NCBI RefSeq assembly: GCF_000814825.1
Contig: NZ_CP009302.1
Coordinates: 248,001-312,000, forward strand
From: Berryella intestinalis
Lineage (GTDB): Bacteria; Actinomycetota; Coriobacteriia; Coriobacteriales; Eggerthellaceae
DNA length: 64,000 nucleotides
Reading direction: 5' to 3'
Shown: positions 1 through 7,568 of the stretch, one piece after another
Position numbering within the stretch: the stretch's first letter is position 1
How the letters are laid out: every line of letters begins with the position of its first letter
The notes under the pieces: generated by a model
Told to the model about the DNA's origin: nothing
Seen by the model: only the letters and a program-made list of their open reading frames with translations
Database searches by the model: none
Translations under genes and position numbers: made by a program

Positions 1-813
1 GGCCCCGAGGGGGCGGGCGCCCACGAGTCCGCGCCGCGCGAAGGCTCGCAGGCGCGCGTGCGGCGCGAGGCGCCCGAGCAGCCCGAAGGCGCCGCGGATG
101 CCGCTTCCGACGGGGGCGATGCCGCCGTATCCGACGGCGCGGCCGAAAGCGGGGGGCCTGCCGGGTCGGAACCCGCCGAGGCTCCAGGGTCGCCTGCCGC
201 CCCGGGTTTTAGCGGCTCGGTCATCGACGGGCTGCGTGAAGAGTCGCGCGAGCGCCCGGCGAAGCGCCGCCTGCCGTTCACGTTCACCCCGCTTAAGATG
301 ACGCTGGCCATCGTCGGGCTGATATGCGCGGTGCTGATCATCCTGTCTGCGGTGTTCTGCTGGAACCGCTGGTGGCGCTACGACGATGCCGCCGACTTCA
401 AGGGCCTGTGGTTCGTGGCGGGCACCGACGTGCCGGTCGTCATCGACGAGACCACCATCGAGCTCACCGACGACGTGTCCTACACGTACGCGATCGATGC
501 GGGTGCGAAGACCATCTCGTTCGATTTCGGAAATATGAAGGGATCGGGCCGCTACTACTTCAGCGACGACCGCCGCGAGCTGGTGGTGATCGACGGGGAG
601 GGCTACACCGCGTCGTCGACGCTGGCAGAGGACGTCGGCCGCGCGTTCTCGGAGCTTTGGGCGCGGGTTTCCGGCAAAGGGCCCGAAGCCCCCTCGGGCG
701 AGGGGGTGAGCGTGTTCGAGCGCCAGCCGGCCGAAGCGCAGCAAGGGGCAGACGATGCCTCCGGCGAGGCGGCCGATGTTCAGGAGGAGGGCGCCGATGG
801 ATCGTCCGGTTAG
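1..813 (+). CDS. Single-pass membrane protein, unknown function (5' partial)
   Basis: The frame is open from base 1 to the TAG at 811-813, so the true start probably lies upstream. A GTG at 58 has no visible ribosome binding site. About 100 residues of low-complexity Ala/Gly/Glu/Pro-rich, presumably cytoplasmic, sequence lead to a basic stretch and one transmembrane helix (about residues 101-121 counted from base 1). A beta-rich extracytoplasmic domain of about 80 residues and an acidic tail follow. I recognise no family. It heads a run of tightly spaced genes: the next start lies inside its last codons, which suggests co-transcription with the aminotransferase and Ddl genes. Confidence 0.6.
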   Translation, partial: GPEGAGAHESAPREGSQARVRREAPEQPEGAADAASDGGDAAVSDGAAESGGPAGSEPAEAPGSPAAPGFSGSVIDGLREESRERPAKRRLPFTFTPLKMTLAIVGLICAVLIILSAVFCWNRWWRYDDAADFKGLWFVAGTDVPVVIDETTIELTDDVSYTYAIDAGAKTISFDFGNMKGSGRYYFSDDRRELVVIDGEGYTASSTLAEDVGRAFSELWARVSGKGPEAPSGEGVSVFERQPAEAQQGADDASGEAADVQEEGADGSSG

Positions 814-1210
814 GATCGAGCGCATCGTCGTTCGGCGCGATCGGATCGTGTGCGAGGTCGCGATCCCCGACCCTCGGATGCGGCGCACTACACCGATTCT
901 TTCCCGCCGCGCGCTGGATTCCTACCCGACCCTCGCGCATCATGCCTGTATCAATGAGAAGGGGAAGACCTTCGGTGCCGTGATCGAGGGCACCTCGGTT
1001 CCCCATCTGCTGGAGCACATGATCATCGACGAGCAGGTTCGGCGCTCATCGTGCGATGCGGCGTCGTTCACGGGGACGACGCGCTGGGTCGACGAGGACG
1101 CGGGAGTGGCTCGCATCGAGGTGAGCTTCGCCGACGACCTGTGCGCGCTGGCTTCCGCCAAAGAGGCGGAACACCGCTTAAACGACGCAATGAGAAGGTG
1201 TTTTCAATGA
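797..1210 (+). CDS. Small protein resembling the cyanophycin synthetase N-terminal domain
   Basis: A 137-residue protein. ATG 797 is chosen because AGGAGG sits at 782-787; the gene overlaps the preceding stop, and its TGA overlaps the next ATG (ATGA). The central motif GTSVPHLLEHMIIDEQ, preceded by LAHHAC and followed by FTGTT, follows the pattern seen near the N terminus of cyanophycin synthetase (H-x-C ... GT ... H-x-x-EH ... Q ... FG-x-T). The ATP-grasp and Mur-ligase domains of that enzyme are absent here. The HLLEH motif also recalls M16 zinc peptidases, but the flanks fit CphA better. Translational coupling to an aminotransferase and an ATP-grasp ligase suggests a role in amino-acid or peptide ligation. 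The homology is from memory of the family; the function is inference. Confidence 0.5.
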   Translation: MDRPVRIERIVVRRDRIVCEVAIPDPRMRRTTPILSRRALDSYPTLAHHACINEKGKTFGAVIEGTSVPHLLEHMIIDEQVRRSSCDAASFTGTTRWVDEDAGVARIEVSFADDLCALASAKEAEHRLNDAMRRCFQ

Positions 1211-2472
1211 CAAGCGCTCATCTGAAGTTCGAACGCGCGACCGAGAAGGTCTCGGCCTGCGTATCCGGGATGCGGCCCTCGGCGGTGCGCAACCTGTTCG
1301 CGGCCGCCAATCGTTCGGACATCATCTCCCTGGCCGGCGGCATGCCCGACGTTTCGCTGCTTCCCCAGTCGGCGGTGCGCAAGGCCACCAAGGCGGCCTG
1401 GTCGGACGAGATGTCGGTGGCGCTGCAGTACGGGGGCACGGACGGCCGCATCGAAACGCGCCGGGTGTTCTCGGACCTGATGCGCGACGAGGGGATCCGC
1501 TGCAAACCCGAGAACATCATCATCACCTCGGGGGCCCAGCAGGCGCTCGACCTCATCGGGAAGACGTTTCTGGACCCCGGCGACATAGTCATCACCGAAG
1601 GGCCCACGTACCTGGGGGCCCTCCAGGCGTTCTCCGCGTACGAGCCCGACATCCGCTGCATCCCTTTCGACGAGGCCGGCATGCGCATCGACCTGCTGGA
1701 AGCCGAGCTCGAGCGCATTGGGAAGGACAACCCGCGCCTGAAGTTCCTCTACACCATCCCGAACTTCCAGAACCCCGGCGGCGTCACCATGGTTCCCGAG
1801 CGCCGCAAGCGCCTGATCGAGCTGTCGAAGGAGTACAACTTCATCGTGGTCGAGGACGATCCGTACGGGCGCCTGCGCTACGACGGCGGCCATGTGCTGC
1901 CCCTCAAGGCGCTCAGCGACGACGTGGTGTATCTGGGGACGATCTCGAAGGTGTTCGCGCCGGGGCTGCGCTGCGGGTGGGTTGCCGCCCCGTCCGGCGT
2001 GCTGTCCAAGATCAACCTGGCCAAACAGGGCACCGACCTGTGCGGCAGCTCGTTCGACCAGGTGGTGGTCGAGCACTATTTCCGCGATACGCCGTGGCAG
2101 AAGACGCTGCAGAAGTTCGTGAAAACCTACCGCACGCGCCGCGACGCCATGCTGAAGGCGCTTGACGAGTACTTCCCGCCCGAGGCGACCTGGACGCGCC
2201 CCGAAGGAGGGTTCTTCGTGTGGGTGACGCTTCCGACGTACGTGGATACGTCGTCCATGCTGGCCGAGGCTTTGGCATCGGGGGTCATCTACACGCCGGG
2301 CGACGGCTTTTTCCCCGATGGGAAGCGCGGGCGCAACAGCATGCGCATCGCGTTTTGCTACGAGAGCCCGGAAAACATCGACGAGGCGATCAAGCGGCTC
2401 GCCGCCGTCATCGAAGAGAAGCTCGAACTGTACCGCGCCTTCATCGAGGCCGGCGCGCTGAAGGAGGAGTAA
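1207..2472 (+). CDS. PLP-dependent aminotransferase, class I/II (2-aminoadipate/aromatic type)
   Basis: A 421-residue fold-type I aminotransferase. ATG 1207 overlaps the upstream stop in an ATGA junction. Expected features are in order: the substrate-loop ISLAGGMPD, the cofactor loop TSGAQQALDLIG, the NPGG segment in IPNFQNPGG, the aspartate in VVEDDPYG, and the pyridoxal-phosphate lysine in TISKVFAPGLRCGW. The C-terminal arginine that binds the substrate carboxylate is in SMRIAFCY. It resembles LysN/MocR-type transaminases that use aminoadipate, aromatic or branched-chain substrates; the substrate cannot be told from sequence. It ends with TAA directly abutting the Ddl start, so the two are probably translated from one message. 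Confidence 0.85.
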   Translation: MTSAHLKFERATEKVSACVSGMRPSAVRNLFAAANRSDIISLAGGMPDVSLLPQSAVRKATKAAWSDEMSVALQYGGTDGRIETRRVFSDLMRDEGIRCKPENIIITSGAQQALDLIGKTFLDPGDIVITEGPTYLGALQAFSAYEPDIRCIPFDEAGMRIDLLEAELERIGKDNPRLKFLYTIPNFQNPGGVTMVPERRKRLIELSKEYNFIVVEDDPYGRLRYDGGHVLPLKALSDDVVYLGTISKVFAPGLRCGWVAAPSGVLSKINLAKQGTDLCGSSFDQVVVEHYFRDTPWQKTLQKFVKTYRTRRDAMLKALDEYFPPEATWTRPEGGFFVWVTLPTYVDTSSMLAEALASGVIYTPGDGFFPDGKRGRNSMRIAFCYESPENIDEAIKRLAAVIEEKLELYRAFIEAGALKEE

Positions 2473-3456
2473 ATGAAGGTTGCGGTTTTGATGGGCGGAA
2501 CGTCGTTTGAGCGGGAGTTCTCCCTGGCCAGCGGAAAGCGCGTGTGCGCCGCGCTCGAGGAGGCGGGCCATCGCGTCATCGCGCTGGACACCAACAAGGA
2601 GCTCGTCCCCACGCTGCGAAGCGAGCGCCCCGACGTGTGCTACAACGCGCTTCACGGAAAGCACGGCGAGGACGGGTCCATCCAGAGCCTGCTGGAATTC
2701 GTGGGCATCCCCTTCGTGGGGTCTCCCGCGTCTGTGTGCCAGCGCACCTGGAACAAGGACTCGCTCCATTCCGAAATGGCGACGTACCGCGCGATCACGG
2801 GGGAGGCACCCGTCGCCTCGTGGCCCCAGGGTATCTGCATCGCCCGCGACGCGTTCAAGTCCATGGGCGCCGCGACGGCGCTCGATCTGGTCGAACAGCG
2901 CGTCATCGGGGGCTATCCGGTTGCGGTGAAGCCCGCCCATGGCGGTTCGGCCCTGGGCGTGCATCGCGTCGATTCCCAGGATGATCTGGGAGAAGCCATC
3001 CTCGATGCGCTCTCCTACGACGATGCGGTGGTCATCGAGCAGTGGATAGAGGGGGTCGAGATGGCCGTCTCGATCCTCGGGACCGGGTGGGACGCCTATG
3101 CGCTGCCGCCGGTCGAGATCGTGTGCAACGATGGGCTGTACCTCACCGAGCAGCGCATCGATCCGGTCAACGTGGACTACTTCGCGCCGGTGCGCAACGC
3201 GTCTTTGGCTGATAACGAGGCGGACGCCCAGGCCATCCGCGCCGAGATCGAGCGAGCCGCCCTCGAGGTGTACCGCGCCTACCGCATATGCGATCTGGCC
3301 CGCATCGACTGCATCTGGGACGGCGGATCGGTTCGCGTGCTCGAGGTGAACGTGTCTCCCGGCATGACCGACACCTCGCTGTTCCCGGCGGCGTGCGAGG
3401 CTGCGGGGCTGTCGATGCCCAACGTGCTGAACGAGCTGGTCGAGAACTGCCGATAG
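2473..3456 (+). CDS. ddl: D-alanine--D-alanine ligase
   Basis: A 327-residue ATP-grasp ligase that joins two D-alanines for peptidoglycan precursors in the cytoplasm. Visible motifs: the N-terminal MGGTSFEREFSLASG loop, HGKHGEDGSIQ, ATP-binding VKPAHGGSALGV, and the metal-binding EVNVSPGMTDTSLFP near the C terminus (the family usually has EVNTxPGMT). Length is normal. It starts on the base after the aminotransferase stop. Its operon with a CphA-like small protein, rather than with mur or van genes, is unusual. No vanH or vanX lies nearby, so I see no reason to call it a D-Ala-D-Lac ligase. Confidence 0.88.
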   Translation: MKVAVLMGGTSFEREFSLASGKRVCAALEEAGHRVIALDTNKELVPTLRSERPDVCYNALHGKHGEDGSIQSLLEFVGIPFVGSPASVCQRTWNKDSLHSEMATYRAITGEAPVASWPQGICIARDAFKSMGAATALDLVEQRVIGGYPVAVKPAHGGSALGVHRVDSQDDLGEAILDALSYDDAVVIEQWIEGVEMAVSILGTGWDAYALPPVEIVCNDGLYLTEQRIDPVNVDYFAPVRNASLADNEADAQAIRAEIERAALEVYRAYRICDLARIDCIWDGGSVRVLEVNVSPGMTDTSLFPAACEAAGLSMPNVLNELVENCR

Positions 3457-3460
3457 CGGG

Positions 3461-3488
3461 GACGGGCCTTCGGGCGCGTCTTCGTTTG
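3461..3488 (+). terminator. Rho-independent terminator after ddl
   Basis: The arms GACGGGCC and GGCGCGTC enclose a TTCG tetraloop (3469-3472), with one internal G-G mismatch. A T-rich run follows at 3481-3488. It sits 5 bases after the ddl stop and closes the first operon. Confidence 0.7.
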
Positions 3489-3564
3489 TGCCGAGGGTGT
3501 GGAAGATGCGCACCCTTTTGGCTGCGTCTGGGCGCCTGCGCGCGCCACGTCGGCGGCGCTTGCG

Positions 3565-3570
3565 TATAAT
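3565..3570 (+). promoter_or_regulatory. -10 element for the YtxH gene
   Basis: A perfect TATAAT lies 33 bases upstream of the ATG at 3603. No convincing -35 is seen at the usual distance. It follows the ddl terminator, as expected for a new transcription unit. Confidence 0.5.
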
Positions 3571-3602
3571 GGAGCCATCGTTTCCGTTCATAGGAGGAAA
3601 TC

Positions 3603-4121
3603 ATGGGCAAGCTCTCCACACTCATCATCGGCGGTGCGATCGGCGCTGCCGCCGCCCTTCTGTACGCACCTCGCCGCGGTGAGGAAACGCGCGCTATGGT
3701 CAGCGAGAAGGTCAACGCCATCTGGGGAGAGGCCAAGGACTTCACCGCCCGCGCCCCTCAGGGCGTCCAGGCCGCCTACGATAGCGCCCAGACGCGCGGC
3801 GAGTCGGTGTTCCACGGCGCTGCCGCGAAGGGTCAGGAATTCGCCCAGACCGCGAAGGTTCAGGCGACCGAATTCGCCCATAAGGCAACCGAGAAGGGCC
3901 AGGAGGCGTACAACGCCGTGGCTTCGCGCGTGCAGGAAGCGGTTTCGGCGGGCCCCGAGCATCCCGCTGCGGCCTCCGACGAGCTGCGCGAGAAGATCGA
4001 GGCCGCTCGTCAGCGCATCGCGGCCCAGGTCGTGAAGAACGCCGAGGAAAGCCGTCCCGCCCCGGTCGAGATCCAGGCGGATGCGGTGTCCGACGTCAAA
4101 CCCGATGACACCCGGGAGTAA
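3603..4121 (+). CDS. YtxH-domain protein
   Basis: A 172-residue protein with AGGAGG at 3591-3596. The N terminus carries the YtxH signature: a short glycine/alanine hydrophobic segment (about residues 7-21) followed by LLYAPRRGEETR. The rest is charged, Ala/Gln/Glu-rich and predicted helical, with repeated segments such as AxxKGQEFAQT and ATEKGQEAYN. YtxH proteins are small envelope-associated, general-stress-type proteins of unknown biochemical role. The PRC-barrel gene follows at 4231 with its own likely promoter. Confidence 0.75.
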   Translation: MGKLSTLIIGGAIGAAAALLYAPRRGEETRAMVSEKVNAIWGEAKDFTARAPQGVQAAYDSAQTRGESVFHGAAAKGQEFAQTAKVQATEFAHKATEKGQEAYNAVASRVQEAVSAGPEHPAAASDELREKIEAARQRIAAQVVKNAEESRPAPVEIQADAVSDVKPDDTRE

Positions 4122-4134
4122 TGCGCTTTATACT
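4105..4134 (+). promoter_or_regulatory. Candidate promoter of the PRC-barrel gene
   Basis: A -35-like ATGACA (4105-4110) and a -10-like TATACT (4129-4134) are 18 bases apart. They lie over the last codons of the YtxH gene and about 100 bases before the next start. Confidence 0.45.
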
Positions 4135-4230
4135 GAGTTTCAGAGGCGTCGGCTGCGGTTATCGAGGGGGCTCTGACCGCGCCGGCGCCTTTTGTCTGCC
4201 AGCGCCTGCGGGGCGCTCCGAGGAGGATCC

Positions 4231-5292
4231 ATGGCAAGCTCCATCGCAACCACCGACGACATAGCCGGTTCGCGCGTCATCGTCCAGGGCCGCAAGGGGA
4301 AAGAGCGGCGCGTGGGCAAGGTGTCGCGCTTCGTGTTCCACCCCAAAGAGAAGCGCATCGTCGGCTTTCTGGTGAAGCGCCCCGACCTGGCGCTGATGTT
4401 TCACAGGAAAGACCTGTTCGTGGCCTTGGACGGCTATACGGTCGAAGACGGGCGCATCGTTGTGGACGATGACGACGGCGCTTGCGGGAAGAAGGCCGAG
4501 AAGTCGCTGGGCGTCGATTTCGATCGCTGCGTTCTGTGGTCGGGCATGCCCGTGGTCACCGCTTCGGGCGAAACGCTGGGCGTCGTGGGCAACGTGAGCT
4601 TCGACCGGTTTTCCGGATCCCTGGTATCGCTCGAGGTCAACGATGGAGCGGCCAACGACGCTATCGTCGGCAGGAGAACCGTTCCCGCCGATTTGGTGAA
4701 GGGGTTCAGGTTCGGTATCGGCGCACCGCTGTCTGATCACGGCCCCGACGCCTCCGAACGCGAGGAAGAGGAGGTCGTGCGCGGCGCCATACTCGTGTCC
4801 GACGAGGCAGCCCGCATCGAGACCGAGGGCGGCGCCGCGGATGCGGCGGGCAAGGCCGCCGCTAAGGCGACCGAAGCGGTGCGCAGCGCGGTAAGCGACC
4901 TGAAGCCGGGCGTGGCGGATGCGACCAAGGCCGCCGGCGACGCCATCAACAAGGGCGCCTACGCAACCGGGCGCCAGATCGGCCGCGCGAGCGGCATGTT
5001 CGGCGCCTTCAAAGAGGAGTACCGCAAGGAGGTCGGCCAGCCCGCACCGGCTTCGAAACCCCGACCGGCGGCTTCCAGCGCCGCTTCTCCGTCGAAGTCG
5101 AACGCAGGTCAGAGCGCTTCTCCACATTCCTCACAGAAAAAGTCGGATAAAAAAGCAACTTCTGCGAAGCCTGGCGTAAGGAAGAAGCCCCAGAATGAGA
5201 CACTCGGCCACGCGGTTGGCAAACAGCTGGGCCGAGCGGGCGGCATGTTCGCCGCTTTCAAGGAAGAGTACGACAAGGCTCGGAAGGAATAG
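4231..5292 (+). CDS. PRC-barrel protein with duplicated C-terminal motif
   Basis: A 353-residue protein; ATG 4231 is chosen for AGGAGG at 4221-4226. Residues about 1-80 and 95-160 look like two PRC-barrel beta domains (GKVSRFVFHPKEKRIVGFLV; SGETLGVVGNVSFD). A helical Ala/Lys-rich region follows. A 20-residue motif occurs twice, at residues 247-266 and 330-349, sharing 15 positions (G-Q-GRA-GMF-AFKEEY-K). A Ser/Pro/Lys-rich linker separates the copies. PRC-barrels act in RNA processing (RimM) and photosynthetic reaction-centre assembly, and occur in many stress proteins. The role here is unknown. The repeated motif may be an amphipathic membrane or partner-binding helix (inference). Confidence 0.7.
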   Translation: MASSIATTDDIAGSRVIVQGRKGKERRVGKVSRFVFHPKEKRIVGFLVKRPDLALMFHRKDLFVALDGYTVEDGRIVVDDDDGACGKKAEKSLGVDFDRCVLWSGMPVVTASGETLGVVGNVSFDRFSGSLVSLEVNDGAANDAIVGRRTVPADLVKGFRFGIGAPLSDHGPDASEREEEEVVRGAILVSDEAARIETEGGAADAAGKAAAKATEAVRSAVSDLKPGVADATKAAGDAINKGAYATGRQIGRASGMFGAFKEEYRKEVGQPAPASKPRPAASSAASPSKSNAGQSASPHSSQKKSDKKATSAKPGVRKKPQNETLGHAVGKQLGRAGGMFAAFKEEYDKARKE

Positions 5293-5346
5293 GCCTGCGG
5301 GCGTGTTCCGCTCATCGGGTGCAACGGGAAGGCGCTTTTAGGTTTT

Positions 5347-6126
5347 ATGGGCGATTGCAAAAAAACAGTTCGTGAGAAGGTGCAGAGCGAGACGACGGTG
5401 CGCGGCCGCACTATGGAGAAGGGCGACGTCTACCGCTTCATAGCCCTCATCGCCATATTCGCCGCCGTGGTCGTGGCCGTGGTGCTGATGTGGCCCACGC
5501 TGAAGGACCTGTTCTCCGAAGGCGGCGTGAATCGCCTGGTCGAGCACGTGCGCGGGGCGGGTGCGGCAGGTGTGGTCATCCTGCTGGGCTTGCAGCTGTT
5601 CCAGGTGATCGTGGCCTTCATTCCCGGCGAGGTGGTCCAGATAGCCGCCGGGCTGATGTACGGCCCATGGCTGGGCGCGCTTATCATGGTGGTGGGCGCT
5701 CTCATGTCCTCGGCGCTGGTGTACCAGCTGGTCCACAAGCTGGGCGCGCCCTTCGTCCAGAAGATGGCCCCCCAGAAGTACCTCGAGAAGATCTCCAAGT
5801 TCGAGGAATCCAACAAGTTCGAAGTCGTCGTCTTCCTGCTGTTCCTCATTCCGGGGCTTCCCAAAGACGCCTTCACGTACCTGCTGCCGCTCACCAGGAT
5901 CAGGATGAAGCCGTTTTTGGTCCTGACCACCATCGCGCGCACGCCCGCCATCCTGGCGTCCACCGTCGCGGCTTCGGGTTTCGCTGACGGAAACATAGCC
6001 CTCAGCGTAGTCATCATGGTAGTGGTCGGCGGTATCGCCGTGGTCGGCATCATCTTCCAGAACCGCATCATCGATTTCGTGAGCAGCCGCGTCAAAGGCG
6101 AGAGGGGAACGTCCAGTGGAAGCTAG
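5347..6126 (+). CDS. TVP38/TMEM64 family (VTT-domain) membrane protein
   Basis: A 259-residue inner-membrane protein of the DedA/VTT superfamily. A first helix spans about residues 29-49. The two re-entrant signature segments are PGEVVQIAAGLMYG (93-106) and PGLPKDAFTYLLP (169-181), with two or three further helices towards the C terminus. Relatives act in lipid or small-molecule movement across the membrane; the substrate is unknown. ATG 5347 has only a weak ribosome binding site (AGGTTTT). ATG 5413 just before the first helix is an alternative start. The end overlaps the TM2 gene by 11 bases. Confidence 0.8.
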   Translation: MGDCKKTVREKVQSETTVRGRTMEKGDVYRFIALIAIFAAVVVAVVLMWPTLKDLFSEGGVNRLVEHVRGAGAAGVVILLGLQLFQVIVAFIPGEVVQIAAGLMYGPWLGALIMVVGALMSSALVYQLVHKLGAPFVQKMAPQKYLEKISKFEESNKFEVVVFLLFLIPGLPKDAFTYLLPLTRIRMKPFLVLTTIARTPAILASTVAASGFADGNIALSVVIMVVVGGIAVVGIIFQNRIIDFVSSRVKGERGTSSGS

Positions 6127-6403
6127 CCCCGCTGCGGTCGACTTCCGACCCCCGAAAAAACGCGTCACCGCCGCGCTTTTCGCCGTGTTCGGAGGCGCGT
6201 TCGGGCTGCACAAGTTCTACCTGGGCTATTACCAGACCGGGTTCATGATGCTCGCCTGCAGCGTGGTGGGCGGCATCCTCACGCTGGGTTTGGGGACGGG
6301 CATCAGCCTCATCATCTCCCTCATCGAGGGCCTCATCTACCTGATGGATTCCGACGAGGCGTTCCAGAAAACCTACGTCCGCTCGGTTCGCGAGTGGTTC
6401 TAG
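6116..6403 (+). CDS. TM2-domain membrane protein
   Basis: A 95-residue protein with a GTG start at 6116, preceded by GAGGGGAACG. The TM2 signature KKRVTAALFAVFGGAFGLHK followed by FYLG and two hydrophobic hairpin helices is plain (residues about 14-75). TM2 proteins are small bacterial membrane proteins of unknown role. The overlap with the TVP38 gene suggests translational coupling. Confidence 0.75.
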   Translation: MEASPAAVDFRPPKKRVTAALFAVFGGAFGLHKFYLGYYQTGFMMLACSVVGGILTLGLGTGISLIISLIEGLIYLMDSDEAFQKTYVRSVREWF

Positions 6404-6455
6404 CCGCCGCGGCGCTGCGTGCTGCGGATGCGCCCAGGGCGCTTCCCCGCGCGAT

Positions 6456-6471
6456 CCGACCGCTTGGTCGG
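6456..6471 (+). terminator. Possible hairpin after the TM2 gene
   Basis: CCGACC-GCTT-GGTCGG forms a perfect 6-bp stem with a 4-base loop. Outer GAT/ATC bases could extend it. The T-tract that follows is weak, so termination is only possible. Confidence 0.35.
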
Positions 6472-6521
6472 CGATCCTCCCCGTTTGCTCGACTTCGCGC
6501 TTGCGCGCTTGCCGCGTTCGC

Positions 6522-6527
6522 TACAAT
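6522..6527 (+). promoter_or_regulatory. -10 element for the aldolase gene
   Basis: TACAAT lies 48 bases before the ATG at 6576. A TTGCGC at 6501-6506 is the only -35-like hexamer, but the spacing is short (15 bases). Confidence 0.4.
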
Positions 6528-6575
6528 GAATCGTAACCGTGTCGTAAATTCGACCGTCGAACCAAGGAGGAACGA

Positions 6576-7511
6576 ATGCCTACTATTACCCGTGATCAGG
6601 TGAGGGTGCCGCTCGATGTCGCTCCCGACATGCGCGAGACGTACGTCGACAACTTCATGAAGGCGACGCGCGGTACCGGGCGTCTCATGCTGTTCGCGTG
6701 CGACCAGAAGTTCGAGCACCTCAACGGCGACTTCTACGGAGAGGGCATCGATCCGGCCGACAACGATCCCGAGCATCTGTTCCGCATCGCCGATCAGGGC
6801 GTATGCGGCGTCATGGCTGCCCAGCGCGGCTTGGTTGCGCTGTATGGAGCCGACTATCCCCAGGTCAACTACCTTGTGAAGATGAATTCGAAGACCAACC
6901 TGGTGGGCACCGCCCAGGAAGACCCCTATTCGGGACTGCTGTGCGACCTCGACCACGTTTTGGCCATGCGCGACAACGGCGTGAACATCGTCGGCTTGGG
7001 CTATACGGTCTATCTGGGCAGCGAGTACGAATCGACGATGATCTCCGAGGCGGGCGAGCTCATCGCGCGCGCCCATGCCGAGGGCCTCATCGTGGTTCTG
7101 TGGATCTACCCGCGCGGCAAGGCCGTCACGGCGGAGAAGGATCCGGCGCTCATCGCCGGCGCGGCGGGGGCGGCCCTGTGCCTGGGCGCCGACTTCGTGA
7201 AGGTCAATCCCCCGAAACCCACCGAAGGGACCTCTGCCGAGGCTTTGGCCGTTGCCTCGCAGGCCGCAGGCCGCTGCGGCCTGGTGTGCGCGGGCGGATC
7301 GACGGTCGATGCCGCCACGTTCCTCACCCAGCTGCATGACCAGATCCATGTGGGAGGCGCCTGCGGAAACGCGACGGGCCGCAACATCCATCAGCGTTCG
7401 CTGGACGAGGCGGTGCGCCTGACCAAGGCCATCAGCGCCATCACGCTGGCCGACGCCGACGTCGAGCGCGCTCTGGCGGTTTTCAACGGTGATGAGGATT
7501 TCTCCCTGTAG
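6576..7511 (+). CDS. Class I (DhnA/DeoC-type) fructose-bisphosphate aldolase family protein
   Basis: A 311-residue TIM-barrel aldolase with AAGGAGG before ATG 6576. The Schiff-base lysine is probably K209 in GADFVKVNPPKP. The aspartate of ACDQKFEH (about 43) and the tyrosine of WIYPRG (about 178) match the catalytic positions of archaeal-type class I fructose-1,6-bisphosphate aldolases. The expected reaction is reversible cleavage of fructose-1,6-bisphosphate to dihydroxyacetone phosphate and glyceraldehyde-3-phosphate. Related enzymes act on other sugar phosphates, so the substrate is inferred. It appears monocistronic. Confidence 0.78.
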   Translation: MPTITRDQVRVPLDVAPDMRETYVDNFMKATRGTGRLMLFACDQKFEHLNGDFYGEGIDPADNDPEHLFRIADQGVCGVMAAQRGLVALYGADYPQVNYLVKMNSKTNLVGTAQEDPYSGLLCDLDHVLAMRDNGVNIVGLGYTVYLGSEYESTMISEAGELIARAHAEGLIVVLWIYPRGKAVTAEKDPALIAGAAGAALCLGADFVKVNPPKPTEGTSAEALAVASQAAGRCGLVCAGGSTVDAATFLTQLHDQIHVGGACGNATGRNIHQRSLDEAVRLTKAISAITLADADVERALAVFNGDEDFSL

Positions 7512-7525
7512 TTTTTCCCCTGTGG

Positions 7526-7531
7526 TAGAAT
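7526..7531 (+). promoter_or_regulatory. Extended -10 for the yebC gene
   Basis: TAGAAT is preceded directly by TGG, giving a TGn extended -10. It lies 37 bases before the ATG at 7569 and after the aldolase stop. Confidence 0.5.
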
Positions 7532-7568
7532 CACCCGTTGGAAATGCACTATTTCGGAAGGAACACGT

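Noticed and set aside
797-1210. M16-type zinc peptidase suggested by HLLEH
   Set aside because: The protein is far too short, and the flanking residues fit the CphA N-domain pattern better.
2473-3456. Van-type D-Ala-D-Lac ligase and glycopeptide resistance
   Set aside because: No vanH, vanX or vanRS genes are nearby and the motifs fit an ordinary Ddl.
1204-3591. Very long open frame on the minus strand opposite the aminotransferase and ddl
   Set aside because: It mirrors two recognisable genes, has no family motifs and its composition reflects the GC-rich opposite strand.
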